A stretch of DNA of 13,385 nt from Baffinella frigidus (lineage: Eukaryota > Cryptophyceae > Cryptomonadales > Baffinellaceae): the NCBI GenBank assembly GCA_026770585.1, contig MU646452.1, positions 431,994-445,378 on the forward strand, read 5' to 3'. The notes under the pieces were generated by a model, which did no database searches, was not told where the DNA came from, and saw nothing but the letters and a program-made list of their open reading frames with translations. The position numbers were made by a program, and so were the translations under genes. This document shows positions 9,022 to 11,888 of the stretch, in pieces. Position 1 is the first letter of the stretch; each line of letters starts with the position of its first letter.

Positions 9022-10964
9022 GCTCTCTCCCTCTCTCCCTCTCTCCCTCTCAATCTCTCTCTCTCTCTATCAGACAGACGTGCGTACGGTCCCCCAACAG
9101 CGTGCAAAGTTTCGAGGATTCACTGAGCTTATCTCAGAAAACGAGTTCTAAAACTCGTTTTCTTAAGTCAATTCCCCTACGAATTCGTCAACTTATTCTT
9201 TACTCTCCGCATAAGTTGACAAATTTGTAGGGAAATTGACTTAAGAAAACGAGTTTTAGAACTCGTTTTCTGAGATAAGAGCCCTACCATTCACAATACG
9301 TATCGCGGGTGAGGGGCGGGTGACGGCGAAGGAACACGCAAGGCAGTCACGACCGACCGTCTGGCTTCGGCGTCTGTTCACGAGCCTGCCGGCGGGGCTG
9401 TTCCACGTTGCATAGCAGTAGATCTACCGAGGAGAGGAGAGGAGAGGAGGTGAGGTTGTTGGGTCCTCTCTCTCTCGCTCTCTCTCTCGCTCTCGCTCTC
9501 GCTCTCGCTCTCTCTCGCGAGCCAGAGTGAGAGATCAACACCAACACGGACAGAGAGAGGAGGTGAGGTTGTTGGAACGGTCCCAACCCACAACCCGAAA
9601 CCCGAAACCTCAACGTCTGTCCGGAACGGTCCCAACAAATGTATCTGCAGTTTCGATCACATGGAAACCTTTCTTAATGTTTCCATTGAAACCTTCAAAG
9701 CAAGCATTGAAATCCATTATAAGCCAATCATGAGAAGGAGATTTCATTAAGTGAGAATAGCATTTACAGATATCATAAGCACCTCCCTCCCTGTCGTAAA
9801 ACCGTGCCAGAGAGACGTGCGTGCGGTCCCCCATAACACATGATGCGTTCTTATCTCAGAAAACGAGTTCTAAAACTCGTTTTCTGAGATAAGTTCACAG
9901 TTTCGATGATGCACTGAGTGTTTCATTCTTTTCCGTGGCCAACAGATGCAACAACCGCTCTATGAATCGGGCTGGTTTCATATGAAACCAGCCCGATTCA
10001 GTCAACTACCGCGGGAGTTTTTGTGTTAGTCAACTCAAGGCGAAAATCGATTTTCGAAGTACCCAATCTGGGTACCTCGTTTCTAATTTGACAGATTTTG
10101 TGGGTGAATTGACTTTTACAAAATCGCTGGCCTGGCAGAGATGGCAGTGGAGTGGCAGAGCGAGTCCTCAAAGACGTTGGAGTCGTGATTGTTTCGGGTT
10201 TCGGGTTTCCACTAAGGTTTTGGGTTTCGAGTTTCGGATTTGGGGTTTAGGTTTAGGGTTCGTGGTTTAGAGTTTAGGGTTTAGGGTTTGGGGTTTAGGG
10301 TTTAGGGGGTTCGGGTTCAGACCTCAAAGCCGTTGGCGTCGTGGAGCTGGAAGAGGTTCTGGATAAGGTAGCTCAACGGATGCTGACGGAAGTCGGACGA
10401 GATGTACCCGATCTGGTGTGGATAGCGGTCAGTGCTGACGGATCAACACACTGATTATGGACGTGATCAACGGATGCTGACGGAAGTCCGACGAGATGTA
10501 TCCGATCTGCAACGAAACTTACCACAGTCAACTGTCTTACATTGTTTGGAAACTCGTGTGGTACGGATCACTGTCAGCGCTGACGGATCAACACACTGAT
10601 ACTGGACGTGATCAACGAATGCTGACGGATCAACACACTGGATGCCGTTCTGGATAAGGCAGCTCTACGGATGCTGACGGAAGTCCGACGAGATGTATCC
10701 GATCTGCAATGAAAATGACCACACCTTTAACTGTCACGGATCACTGTCAGCGCTGTCGGATAAACACACTGATCGGTCAGCTGCTGACGGATCGACACAC
10801 CGGAAGAGGTTCTGGATAAGGTAGCTCAACGGATGCTGAAGGAAGTCCGACGAGATGTAAACGATCTGGCCACGCCAGGTCACAAGGGGAAAATTCAGAA
10901 CGCGAAGTTTCGTTTCGTGGTACTCAACGAGTGTGCGCTCCACGGTGAAACGCAACTCCTCGTC
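1085..10964 (-). CDS. Split gene for an O-GlcNAc transferase (OGT/SECRET AGENT type), partial
   Basis: Ten exons on the minus strand (listed separately) join in phase into about 240 codons of the GT41 catalytic region. OGT moves GlcNAc from UDP-GlcNAc to Ser/Thr of nuclear and cytosolic proteins. Visible family landmarks, in order: GYISSDFRQHP, whose His corresponds to the catalytic-site His of the SSDFGNHP motif in animal OGT; FEIYCYATTPSDG; HFHE; NILIDLNGYT; FAMHPAPVQ; VSYFG; YSEKMLYMP; PLPEGAFVYVNFNSYQKI, whose Lys matches the UDP-contacting Lys of NFNQLYK; and VPGSILWVLQYP. NGYT and FAMHPAPVQ favour the OGT/SEC branch over SPINDLY. The spacer between YMPNSY and GPLPEG is about 30 residues, plant-like, without the long animal intervening domain. 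The TPR region (right) and the HTTG-containing end (left) are outside. Introns average about 1 kb. Duplicated exons make it uncertain which copies are spliced, or whether the locus is still functional. Family assignment is from recalled homology, not a search. Confidence 0.85.
1156..1285. repeat. Spaced TTGACACGNGTTGACTT repeats
   Basis: Five imperfect units of AAGTTGACA(C/A)G(N)GTTGACTT at 18-30 bp spacing sit just upstream (minus sense) of the exon at 1151. The same AAGTTGAC/GTCAACTT word recurs at about 1048, 1063, 2214, 2247, 9190, 9214, 10002 and 13050-13130, so it is probably part of a dispersed repeat family. Confidence 0.7.
1357..1831. mobile_element. 475-bp fold-back element
   Basis: Terminal inverted repeat CCACTCGAGGCT / AGCCTCGAGTGG, and a second strong inverted block at 1421-1455 against 1711-1743 (core GGTCACGTATCTGGGGTTAT). 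Together they form arms of about 100 bp with mismatches. No transposase frame. No clear target duplication was found. Its inner ATGTGGGGTTGT..CCAG sequence is shared with the fold-back at 8090-8257. Confidence 0.7.
1832..2108. repeat. GGA-rich run then TTTAGGG/TTGAGGG heptamer array
   Basis: After a short GGA/GAA run, about 235 bp of degenerate heptamers (TTTAGGG, TTGAGGG, TTTGGGG) end exactly at a splice-donor-like junction: in minus sense the copy at 2111 reads AAG|GTAAACCCTAAAC, the array supplying the GT. Confidence 0.9.
2111..2165 (-). pseudogene. Truncated copy of the VNFNSYQKI exon
   Basis: Minus strand: VFVYVNFDSYQKIELELFK, then donor AAG|GTAAAC. The 5' half is missing and replaced by GGTTTCAG, itself acceptor-like. 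Asn to Asp and Pro to Leu changes relative to the full exon suggest relaxed constraint or an alternative exon. Confidence 0.7.
2212..2256. repeat. Hairpin with TTAAGTTGAC arms
   Basis: TTAAGTTGAC at 2212-2221 and GTCAACTTAA at 2247-2256 are perfect 10-bp inverted arms with a 25-bp loop, lying between two exon copies. Confidence 0.7.
2294..2384 (-). CDS. OGT exon: EITASGPLPEGAFVYVNFNS ... KIEPELFK
   Basis: A 91-nt exon (1 nt + 30 codons): EITASGPLPEGAFVYVN ... SYQKIEPELFK. Acceptor GGCGCAG|G, donor AAG|GTGTGA. The family counterpart is [20 protein letters not shown]; the Lys of YQK matches the nucleotide-binding Lys. GC at third codon positions is high. It is the only copy spanning the whole exon; others are at 2111-2165, 2556-2635, 2765-2856 and 2991-3227. 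Confidence 0.92.
2470..2529. mobile_element. 60-bp TTACTACACA hairpin element
   Basis: Perfect 15-bp terminal inverted repeats GAAAATTACTACACA / TGTGTAGTAATTTTC with an AT-rich core that includes TTACTAGTATACC. Same family as 2673-2740, 2893-2967, 4271-4330, 4496-4555 and 12655-12716. Confidence 0.8.
2673..2740. mobile_element. 68-bp TTACTACACA hairpin element
   Basis: Ends CAACGAAAATTACCACACA / TGTGTAGTAATTTTCGTTG, 19 bp with one mismatch. A solitary left end of the same family lies just before it at 2643-2660. Confidence 0.8.
2893..2967. mobile_element. Degenerate TTACTACACA hairpin element
   Basis: Left end CAACAAAAATTGCTACACA. The right end is interrupted by extra bases (TGTGTATGTGCAGTAATTTC). 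A solitary left end precedes it at about 2863-2880, the same arrangement as the previous copy. Confidence 0.65.
2991..3227 (-). pseudogene. Exon copy interrupted by the fold-back at 3049-3202
   Basis: The two parts, 2991-3048 and 3203-3227, together match the GPLPEGAFVYVNFN exon from its acceptor to about YQKI. The copy cannot be an exon as it stands. Confidence 0.75.
3049..3202. mobile_element. 154-bp TTATCC fold-back inserted in an exon copy
   Basis: Ends TTATCCGGGGACATG / CATGTTCCCGGATGA, arms of about 32 bp, flanked by GCTC at 3045-3048 and 3203-3206. Removing the element and one GCTC restores the GCGGGCCGCTCGC(C/G)GTTATC sequence seen in other copies of this exon (e.g. 2365-2382), so the empty site is known from inside the window. 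No coding capacity; presumably mobilised by a transposase encoded elsewhere. Confidence 0.85.
3228..3299. repeat. TTTAGGG array
   Basis: Ten or so units of GGGTTTA with a few GGGTTGA. It joins directly to the duplicated segment starting at 3301. A four-unit array occupies the matching position at 3602-3630. Confidence 0.9.
3301..3352. repeat. Duplicated 52-bp segment, copy 1 (copy 2 at 3632-3683)
   Basis: Both copies follow a TTTAGGG array and share TCTCTGGTA(G)..GGTC(G/A)TTGATGCCATGGTGAGGGTGGTTGAT. The minus strand can be read as INHPHHGINDLYQR in copy 1. By analogy with the other exon copies it may be an exon fragment, but I cannot assign it and no splice sites are clear. Confidence 0.55.
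3520..3600. repeat. Duplicated 80-bp segment, copy 1 (copy 2 at 3914-4076)
   Basis: CTCGCGAG(G/A)GCAGAAAGATG ... CACCGAGTA(T/G)ACAAC ... TACGAAGAT occurs twice. Copy 2 is about 80 bp longer because an internal CAGAGTCACC word has expanded into a minisatellite. Confidence 0.8.
3810..3854. repeat. 45-bp hairpin
   Basis: ATGATCACGTTT(CC)TCCCGG pairs with CCGGGGGAAAACGTGATCAT around a T-rich loop. Confidence 0.75.
3939..4043. repeat. 14-bp minisatellite (CAGAGTCACCAACA)7.5
   Basis: Seven full units and a half with C/T variants. Copy 1 of the surrounding segment has only two spaced CAGAGTCAC-like words at this point, so the expansion is local and recent relative to the duplication. Confidence 0.92.
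4196..4266 (-). pseudogene. 5'-truncated copy of the MLYMPNSY exon
   Basis: Minus strand: QLNDHKQSHHAVVESPPQPRA with donor GC|GTACTC. The first part (YSEKMLYMPNSY) is replaced by a TTACTACACA hairpin (4271-4330). CCAG precedes CTGAACGAC and could act as an acceptor. Confidence 0.72.
4271..4330. mobile_element. TTACCACACA hairpin element
   Basis: GAAATTTACCACACA / TGTGTGGTAACTTTC ends; core ATTACTAATATGACC. It abuts the exon copy at 4196-4266. Confidence 0.75.
4421..4491 (-). pseudogene. Second 5'-truncated copy of the MLYMPNSY exon
   Basis: Same segment and donor (GC|GTACTC) as 4196-4266, again abutting a hairpin, so exon fragment and hairpin were duplicated as a unit. Confidence 0.72.
4496..4601. 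mobile_element. TTACCACACA hairpin plus partial tandem copy
   Basis: Complete element 4496-4555 (GAAATTTACCACACA / TGTGTAGTAATTTTC), followed at 4561-4601 by a repeated right half (ATTACTAGTA ... GCGTAGTAATTGTCG). Confidence 0.75.
4661..4749 (-). CDS. OGT exon: KMLYMPNSYQLNDHKQ ... PPQPRA
   Basis: An 89-nt exon (29 codons + 2 nt) starting KMLYMPNSYQLNDHKQ and ending VVESPPQPR. The family counterpart is YSEKL.(Y/H)(M/L)PH...NDYKQ. The acceptor used here is TACTCCGAG|AAG. A second in-phase acceptor, AACCAG|GCC at 4776, would add AALHCLYSE and duplicate YSE. The donor is GAGC|GTACC. Partial copies lie at 4196-4266, 4421-4491 and 5037-5106. Confidence 0.87.
4782..5030. repeat. TTTGGGG/TTAGGGG degenerate array
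   Basis: Mostly GGGGTTT and GGGGTTA units. In minus sense it runs directly into the AACCAG acceptor at 4776. Confidence 0.88.
5037..5106 (-). pseudogene. 3'-truncated copy of the MLYMPNSY exon
   Basis: Minus strand: AAPHCLYSEKMLYMPHSYQLNDH, preceded by acceptor CTAACCAG|GCC. MPHSY is closer to the family pattern MPH than the MPNSY of the fuller copy. The rest of the exon and its donor are missing. With 4421-4491 it would make a complete exon, so a split-exon reading is possible. Confidence 0.72.
5108..5540. repeat. Mixed array shifting from TTTGGGG to TTTCGGG
   Basis: TTTGGGG units to about 5350, including a G-only run near 5270-5285, then TTTCGGG units from 5408. Open frames here read as GFRVSGF-type heptapeptide repeats and are artefacts. 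Confidence 0.9.
5541..5566 (-). pseudogene. 3' fragment of the SYISDRVGTPPETACTYSE exon
   Basis: Minus strand: codons for (E)TACAYSE with donor GAG|GTCTGC. Flanked on both sides by TTTCGGG array. Confidence 0.7.
5567..5795. repeat. TTTCGGG array with a 123-137 bp higher-order unit
   Basis: TTTCGGG/TTTCAGG heptamers interrupted at 5678-5702 by another exon fragment with donor (TACSYSE|GTCTGC). Exon fragments at 5541, 5678 and 5801 head three similar units, showing the array grew by duplicating exon edge plus heptamers together. Confidence 0.85.
5801..5858 (-). CDS. OGT exon: SYISDRVGTPPETACTYSE
   Basis: A 58-nt exon (1 nt + 19 codons) reading SYISDRVGTPPETACTYSE. Acceptor GAAAGCAG|T, donor GAG|GTCTGC. 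The family counterpart is [21 protein letters not shown], with one residue fewer here. The final YSE joins in phase to K-MLYMP of the next exon. Its 3' half plus donor recurs at 5678-5702 and 5541-5566, and a complete but disrupted copy lies at 6032-6291. Confidence 0.87.
5864..6030. repeat. TTTCGGG array
   Basis: Degenerate TTTCGGG/TTTCGAA/TTCCGGA heptamers. In minus sense the array runs into the GAAAGCAG acceptor of the exon at 5858. Confidence 0.88.
6032..6291 (-). pseudogene. Full copy of the SYISDRVGT exon, split by an insertion
   Basis: 6242-6291 reads SYISDRAGTPPETACT after acceptor GAAAGCAG|G. The missing last codons (YS) lie at 6032-6041 beyond the inserted fold-back. The donor has decayed from GAGGTCTG to GAAACCG. 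Confidence 0.75.
6042..6241. mobile_element. 200-bp fold-back element inserted in an exon copy
   Basis: Inner arms of about 47 bp (6055-6101 and 6182-6228; CGCCTTCGCGAAGCAATAAT) and a nested CATGGACACGAC / GTCGTGTCCA pair. Comparison with the uninterrupted copy at 5801-5858 (GTAAGTGCAGG) places the insertion with AAGT at both ends (6038-6041 and 6242-6245). Ends are TAATAG / CTATGA. Confidence 0.75.
6294..6728. repeat. TTTCGGG array, 435 bp
   Basis: Long degenerate run of TTTCGGG, TTCCGGG, TCTCGGG and CTTCGGG. It lacks the TAG of TTTAGGG, so it stays open for 171 codons on minus (ETRNPKP-type heptapeptides), with no sign of a real protein. Confidence 0.93.
6734..6783 (-). CDS. OGT exon: VLPGVSYFGSMGSPAM
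   Basis: A 50-nt exon (16 codons + 2 nt). Acceptor CAACCAG|GTC, donor ATGCA|GTACAC. VSYFGSMGSPA aligns with VSYMGFPGTTGA of plant SEC, the segment after PAPIQ. This acceptor is in frame but inserts VLPG before VSY. The alternative acceptor CTACCAG, 9 nt further in, would shift the frame. The conserved Pro-Gly of the usual GYPGT motif is altered. Single copy. Confidence 0.68.
6854..7025. mobile_element. 172-bp fold-back with internal palindrome
   Basis: CCACGCAAGAGTGTAGGGC (6854-6872) and its exact complement at 7007-7025 are 19-bp inverted ends. Inside is a perfect 26-bp palindrome at 6966-6991 centred on GAATTC. TAACTGACC words flank both sides (about 6826, 6844 and 7085). Confidence 0.75.
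7026..7250. other. Intron sequence with shared repeat and unoccupied element site
   Basis: 7029-7072 (GATGCGTTCAAAGTTTCGAT...) is the unoccupied relative of 9843-9930, which carries a 42-bp palindrome. A short TCTAGA-rich palindrome lies at 7105-7127. Nothing else recognised to 7247. Confidence 0.6.
7248..7287. repeat. 40-bp near-perfect palindrome
   Basis: GATCTGATACCCGAAATAAC followed directly by its complement with one mismatch; no loop. Confidence 0.85.
7330..7449. repeat. 21-bp direct repeats 99 bp apart
   Basis: CTTAGTTCCAGCATCGTCAAC (7330) and CTTAGCTCCAGAATCGTCAAC (7429), with AACGATT / AATCGTT-type inverted words between. Probably a degenerate mobile element. Confidence 0.55.
7530..7584 (-). 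CDS. OGT exon: YTAGGKTEVFAMHPAPVQ
   Basis: A 55-nt exon: one base completing the Gly of NGYT, then 18 codons YTAGGKTEVFAMHPAPVQ. The plant SEC counterpart is [18 protein letters not shown], a near position-by-position match. The acceptor AAACCAG|A directly abuts a telomere-like array, and the donor is CAG|GTTAGT. The preceding intron is the shortest at 240 nt. Single copy. Confidence 0.92.
7589..7818. repeat. TTGAGGG array filling the 240-nt intron
   Basis: Two runs of perfect TTGAGGG heptamers (about 7666-7720 and 7757-7800), bounded by TTTAGGG/TGTAGGG variants. It occupies nearly the whole intron between the exons at 7901-7825 and 7584-7530. Confidence 0.93.
7825..7901 (-). CDS. OGT exon: VYMLPDVEMAA ... 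INILIDLNG
   Basis: A 77-nt exon (25 codons + 2 nt): VYMLPDVEMAAMANQHN ... ILIDLN, with the Gly codon split across the intron. The acceptor is CGAAAAG|GTG and the donor GG|GTAACC. The family pattern is (L/V)S.. followed by I.QD.IHIL(V/I)N(M/L)NGYT. A TTGAGGG-type array begins about ten bases into the intron. Only one copy is present in the window. Confidence 0.9.
7923..7963. repeat. 20-bp tandem duplication
   Basis: AGGTGACTGTCTAGATCAGA occurs twice in tandem just upstream (minus sense) of the exon at 7901. Confidence 0.85.
8047..8075 (-). pseudogene. Fragment of the CQHFHE exon end
   Basis: Minus strand ECQHFHA followed by GCGGTCCACGAC; the GAG|GTAGCC donor has become GCG|GTCCAC. Confidence 0.6.
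8090..8257. mobile_element. 168-bp fold-back element
   Basis: GCTAGAGGGGCCT (8090-8102) and AGGCCCCTCTAGC (8245-8257) are 13-bp perfect ends. It contains ATGTGGGGTTGTAAAT..CACCAG, shared with the 1357-1831 fold-back, and one arm of a TTACTACACA element at about 8193-8212. Confidence 0.72.
8287..8476. mobile_element. Fold-back carrying an OGT exon fragment in its loop
   Basis: Arms of about 70 bp, 8287-8353 and about 8405-8474 (TTATTC ... GTTGCC against GGCAAAC ... GAATAA), enclose 8354-8404. On minus that loop reads FRSKIAAECHHFQ, the middle of the IYCYA..HFHE exon. The left flank TTTTGGAGCGG also matches that exon. No target duplication was identified. Confidence 0.72.
8502..8612 (-). pseudogene. 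Copy of the CQHFHE exon split by a hairpin
   Basis: 8580-8612 matches the KIAAE part and 8502-8518 the QHFHE end with donor GAG|GTGCTA. Between them a 60-bp hairpin (TTGGGTTTCGGGTTGTGTGG / GTGTGGCCAACCCGAAACC) made of telomere-like words interrupts the copy. Confidence 0.65.
8727..8838 (-). pseudogene. Another CQHFHE exon fragment next to a fold-back arm
   Basis: 8727-8765 reads KTFCSKIAAECHHFDE on minus. 8766-8838 is a direct copy of the right arm at 8405-8474. The arm ends at CCCCCCAGGCTACCTC, i.e. just inside the donor side of the real exon. Confidence 0.65.
8848..8928 (-). CDS. OGT exon: IYCYATTPSDG ... CQHFHE
   Basis: An 81-nt exon, 27 codons, phase 0 to 0, starting IYCYATTPSDGSQFRSK and ending ECQHFHE. 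The acceptor is CTCGGCAG|ATC and the donor GAG|GTAGCC. The join with the previous exon reads GFE-IYCYATTPSDG, against FEVFCYALSPDDG in animal OGT, and HFHE parallels HFID/HFLD. Five partial copies occur in neighbouring introns (8047-8075, 8354-8404, 8502-8612 in two pieces, 8727-8765, 9407-9423). Confidence 0.9.
8968..9072. repeat. CT-rich microsatellite
   Basis: (CT)n with CG and CCCT variants, about 100 bp, upstream (minus sense) of the exon at 8928. A second tract is at 9466-9522. They give Arg-Glu or Leu-Ser frames that are not genes. Confidence 0.93.
9129..9278. mobile_element. 150-bp TTATCTCAG fold-back element
   Basis: Arms of about 67 bp (9129-9195 and 9212-9278) with ends TTATCTCAG / CTGAGATAA, flanked by GAGC at 9125-9128 and 9279-9282. 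Each arm includes a smaller AGAAAACGAGTTCTAAAACT palindrome, identical to the core of the 42-bp element at 9851-9892. The left flank matches the shared repeat at 7037-7061. Confidence 0.88.
9407..9469. repeat. Duplicate of the 5' edge of the IYCYA exon and its intron end
   Basis: Minus strand: acceptor CGGTAG|ATC then IYCYAT. The upstream intron end GGAGGTGAGGTTGTTGGGTCC equals 8946-8966. A third copy of the intron part is at 9558-9577. Only about six exon codons are copied. Confidence 0.75.
9851..9892. mobile_element. 42-bp palindromic element with GTTC duplication
   Basis: Nearly perfect palindrome TTATCTCAGAAAACGAG ... CTGAGATAA flanked by GTTC (9847-9850 and 9893-9896). The sequence GATGCGTTCAAAGTTTCGAT at 7029-7048 is the same site without the element and with one GTTC. 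Confidence 0.88.
9963..10000. repeat. 38-bp perfect palindrome
   Basis: TGAATCGGGCTGGTTTCA then its complement, centred on CATATG; no loop. A second palindrome CGAAAATCGATTTTCG follows at 10042-10057. Confidence 0.92.
10152..10182 (-). pseudogene. 3' fragment of the GYISSDF exon
   Basis: Minus strand HDSNVFED, matching HDANGFE, but the GAG|GTCTGA donor is changed to GAGGACTC. Confidence 0.6.
10190..10320. repeat. TTTCGGG/TTTAGGG array at the donor of the GYISSDF exon
   Basis: In minus sense the intron starts GTCTGAACCCGAACCCC and continues as heptamers, so the array begins within about five bases of the donor. Confidence 0.9.
10323..10412 (-). CDS. OGT exon: GYISSDFRQHP catalytic-site motif
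   Basis: A 90-nt exon, 30 codons, phase 0 to 0: IGYISSDFRQHPLSYLIQ ... HDANGFE. The acceptor is CACACCAG|ATC; the donor GAG|GTCTGA opens straight into a heptamer array. The family counterpart is GYVSSDFGNHPTSHL followed by a short stretch and FEV. The His of RQHP corresponds to the catalytic-site His. Partial copies lie at 10152-10182 and at four places between 10470 and 11030. This is the only copy covering the whole exon. Confidence 0.9.
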
Positions 10965-11085
10965 CTTTCCACGTCCGGGCGTTAAGATCAACGGATGCTG
11001 CCTGAAGTCGGACGAGATGTATCCGATCTGGTCACGGATCACGGTCAGCGCTGACGGATAAACACTCTCATGATGATCGTGATCA
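10420..11085. repeat. Cluster of partial GYISSDF exon copies and a spacer repeat
   Basis: Four further 5' parts of the exon (IGYISSDFRQHP-like; about 10471-10508, 10656-10706, 10802-10868, 10988-11030), two of them with acceptor TTGCAG|ATC. They alternate with CACTGTCAGCGCTGACGGAT / GATCAACACACTGAT spacer units at about 10426, 10568, 10742 and 11038. The exon at 10964-10902 sits inside this cluster. Short pieces resembling the TTACCACACA hairpins lie at 10508-10563 and 10706-10725. Confidence 0.75.
10902..10964 (-). CDS. OGT exon: linker ending HETKLR before GYISSDF
   Basis: A 63-nt exon of 21 codons beginning DEELRFTVERTL and ending VEYHETKLR. The acceptor is GGAAAG|GAC and the donor is CTTCGC|GTTCTG. 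Joined to the next exon in phase 0 it gives TKLR-IGYISSDF, matching the family pattern (G/K)RLRVGYVSSDF. The junction motif is the main support; the N-terminal half has no landmark of its own. A single copy is seen. Confidence 0.6.
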
Positions 11086-11133
11086 ACGAACCAAAATCGA
11101 GTACGATCGTGCGACTGGAAACTGAAGGGTGAA

Positions 11134-11660
11134 ATCTTGAGACGGGGGACTTGCAACGCAGTTGTAGGAGCAGGCCAGAAGGATCCTCCATCCAGGAAGA
11201 AACTCCCGCGCGGTCCCGAGGAGAGTCACTCACCCTACATCCTGAACCTTCAACCTGATCAGTAAACCCGATTGAGGCAGAGCTAGACCTTGAGACGCGG
11301 GACGTGCAGCGCGGTTGTAGGAGCAGGCCAGAAGGATCCACCATCGAGAGAGAAGGACCCATGCGGTCCGAGGAGAGTCTCTCACCCTACACCCTGAACC
11401 TCAAACCCTTCACCCTCAAATCTGACCTTGAGACGCGGGACGTGCAGCGCGGTTGTAGGAGCAGGCCAGAACGATCCGCCGTCGAGAGAGAAGGACCCAT
11501 GCGGTCCGAGGAGAGTCTCTCACCCTACACCCTGAACCTCAAACCCTTCACCCTCAAATCTGACCTTGAGACGCGGGACTTGCAGCGCGGTTGTAGGAGC
11601 AGGCCAGAAGGATCCGCCGTCGAGAGAGAAGGACCCGTGCGGACCAAGGAGAGTCTCCAG
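11134..11660. repeat. 138-bp tandem repeat containing the ALQVPRLK exon end
   Basis: GACCTTG words at 11286, 11424 and 11562 give a strict 138-bp period; an older related unit lies at 11134-11214. Each unit carries ATCC(G/A)CC ... GTCCCGCGTCTCAAG|GTCAGA on minus. Because 138 is divisible by 3, both strands show false 46-residue protein repeats. Confidence 0.9.
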
Positions 11661-11688
11661 CATCATCCCCGCGCGCCGCGCCGCATAG
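11565..11688 (-). CDS. Possible exon upstream of the OGT catalytic exons
   Basis: A CAG acceptor at 11690-11689 and an AAG|GTCAGA donor at 11565/11564 bound a 124-nt segment (1 + 41 codons) that is open in the frame YAARRAGMMLETLLG ... ALQVPRLK. It ends in phase 0, fitting the start of the next exon at 10964. The 3' part recurs with the same donor at about 11139, 11290 and 11427. The 5' part recurs at 11848-11888, 12286-12346 and 12431-12468, where the reading extends upstream as ALGVYAV(S/N)YA. I do not recognise this peptide as a TPR or other domain; the position suggests the linker between the TPRs and the catalytic domain. It may be only a repeat with splice-like edges. Confidence 0.35.
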
Positions 11689-11713
11689 CTGGTGTGTATT
11701 TTCGAGGATGTTA

Positions 11714-11824
11714 CCACCAAAACATATAGCAACCTCCTCGAAAAAGTGTATTTTCGAGGAGGTTATCATATCAACGTAAGCCCACCCGAACCTGCGTTTC
11801 AGGGTGGGCGGAGTGTTTTGGTGG
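11714..11824. repeat. Nested inverted repeats forming a three-way junction
   Basis: Outer stem CCACCAAAACA (11714-11724) / TGTTTTGGTGG (11814-11824) encloses two perfect hairpins: AACCTCCTCGAAAA / TTTTCGAGGAGGTT (11731-11764) and GCCCACCC / GGGTGGGC (11780-11809). A degenerate relative of the right half is at about 12036-12090. Confidence 0.8.
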
Positions 11825-11847
11825 ACTGCGGTAGGTCCTAGAACGGA

Positions 11848-11888
11848 GGAGAGTCTCCAGCATCGTCCCCGCGCGCCGCGCCGCATAG
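11848..11888 (-). pseudogene. Copy of the YAARRAGMMLE exon start
   Basis: Acceptor TTCTGCAG|C then the same sequence as 11688-11648, with ATG to ACG giving a Met to Thr change. Similar copies are at 12286-12346 (reading upstream as LGVYAVNYAARRAG), 12431-12468 and 12784-12819 (TNALGVYAVSY after CTGCAG|CT). Confidence 0.5.

Noticed and set aside
8844-9638. Arg-Glu-rich and Leu-Ser-rich open frames
   Set aside because: They come from CT microsatellites; a Leu-rich plus-strand reading resembles a membrane segment only by composition.
11304-11729. 141-codon plus-strand frame with three 46-residue repeats
   Set aside because: The repeat is a consequence of the 138-bp tandem array; the minus strand of the same array carries the splice donors and the frame consistent with the gene direction.
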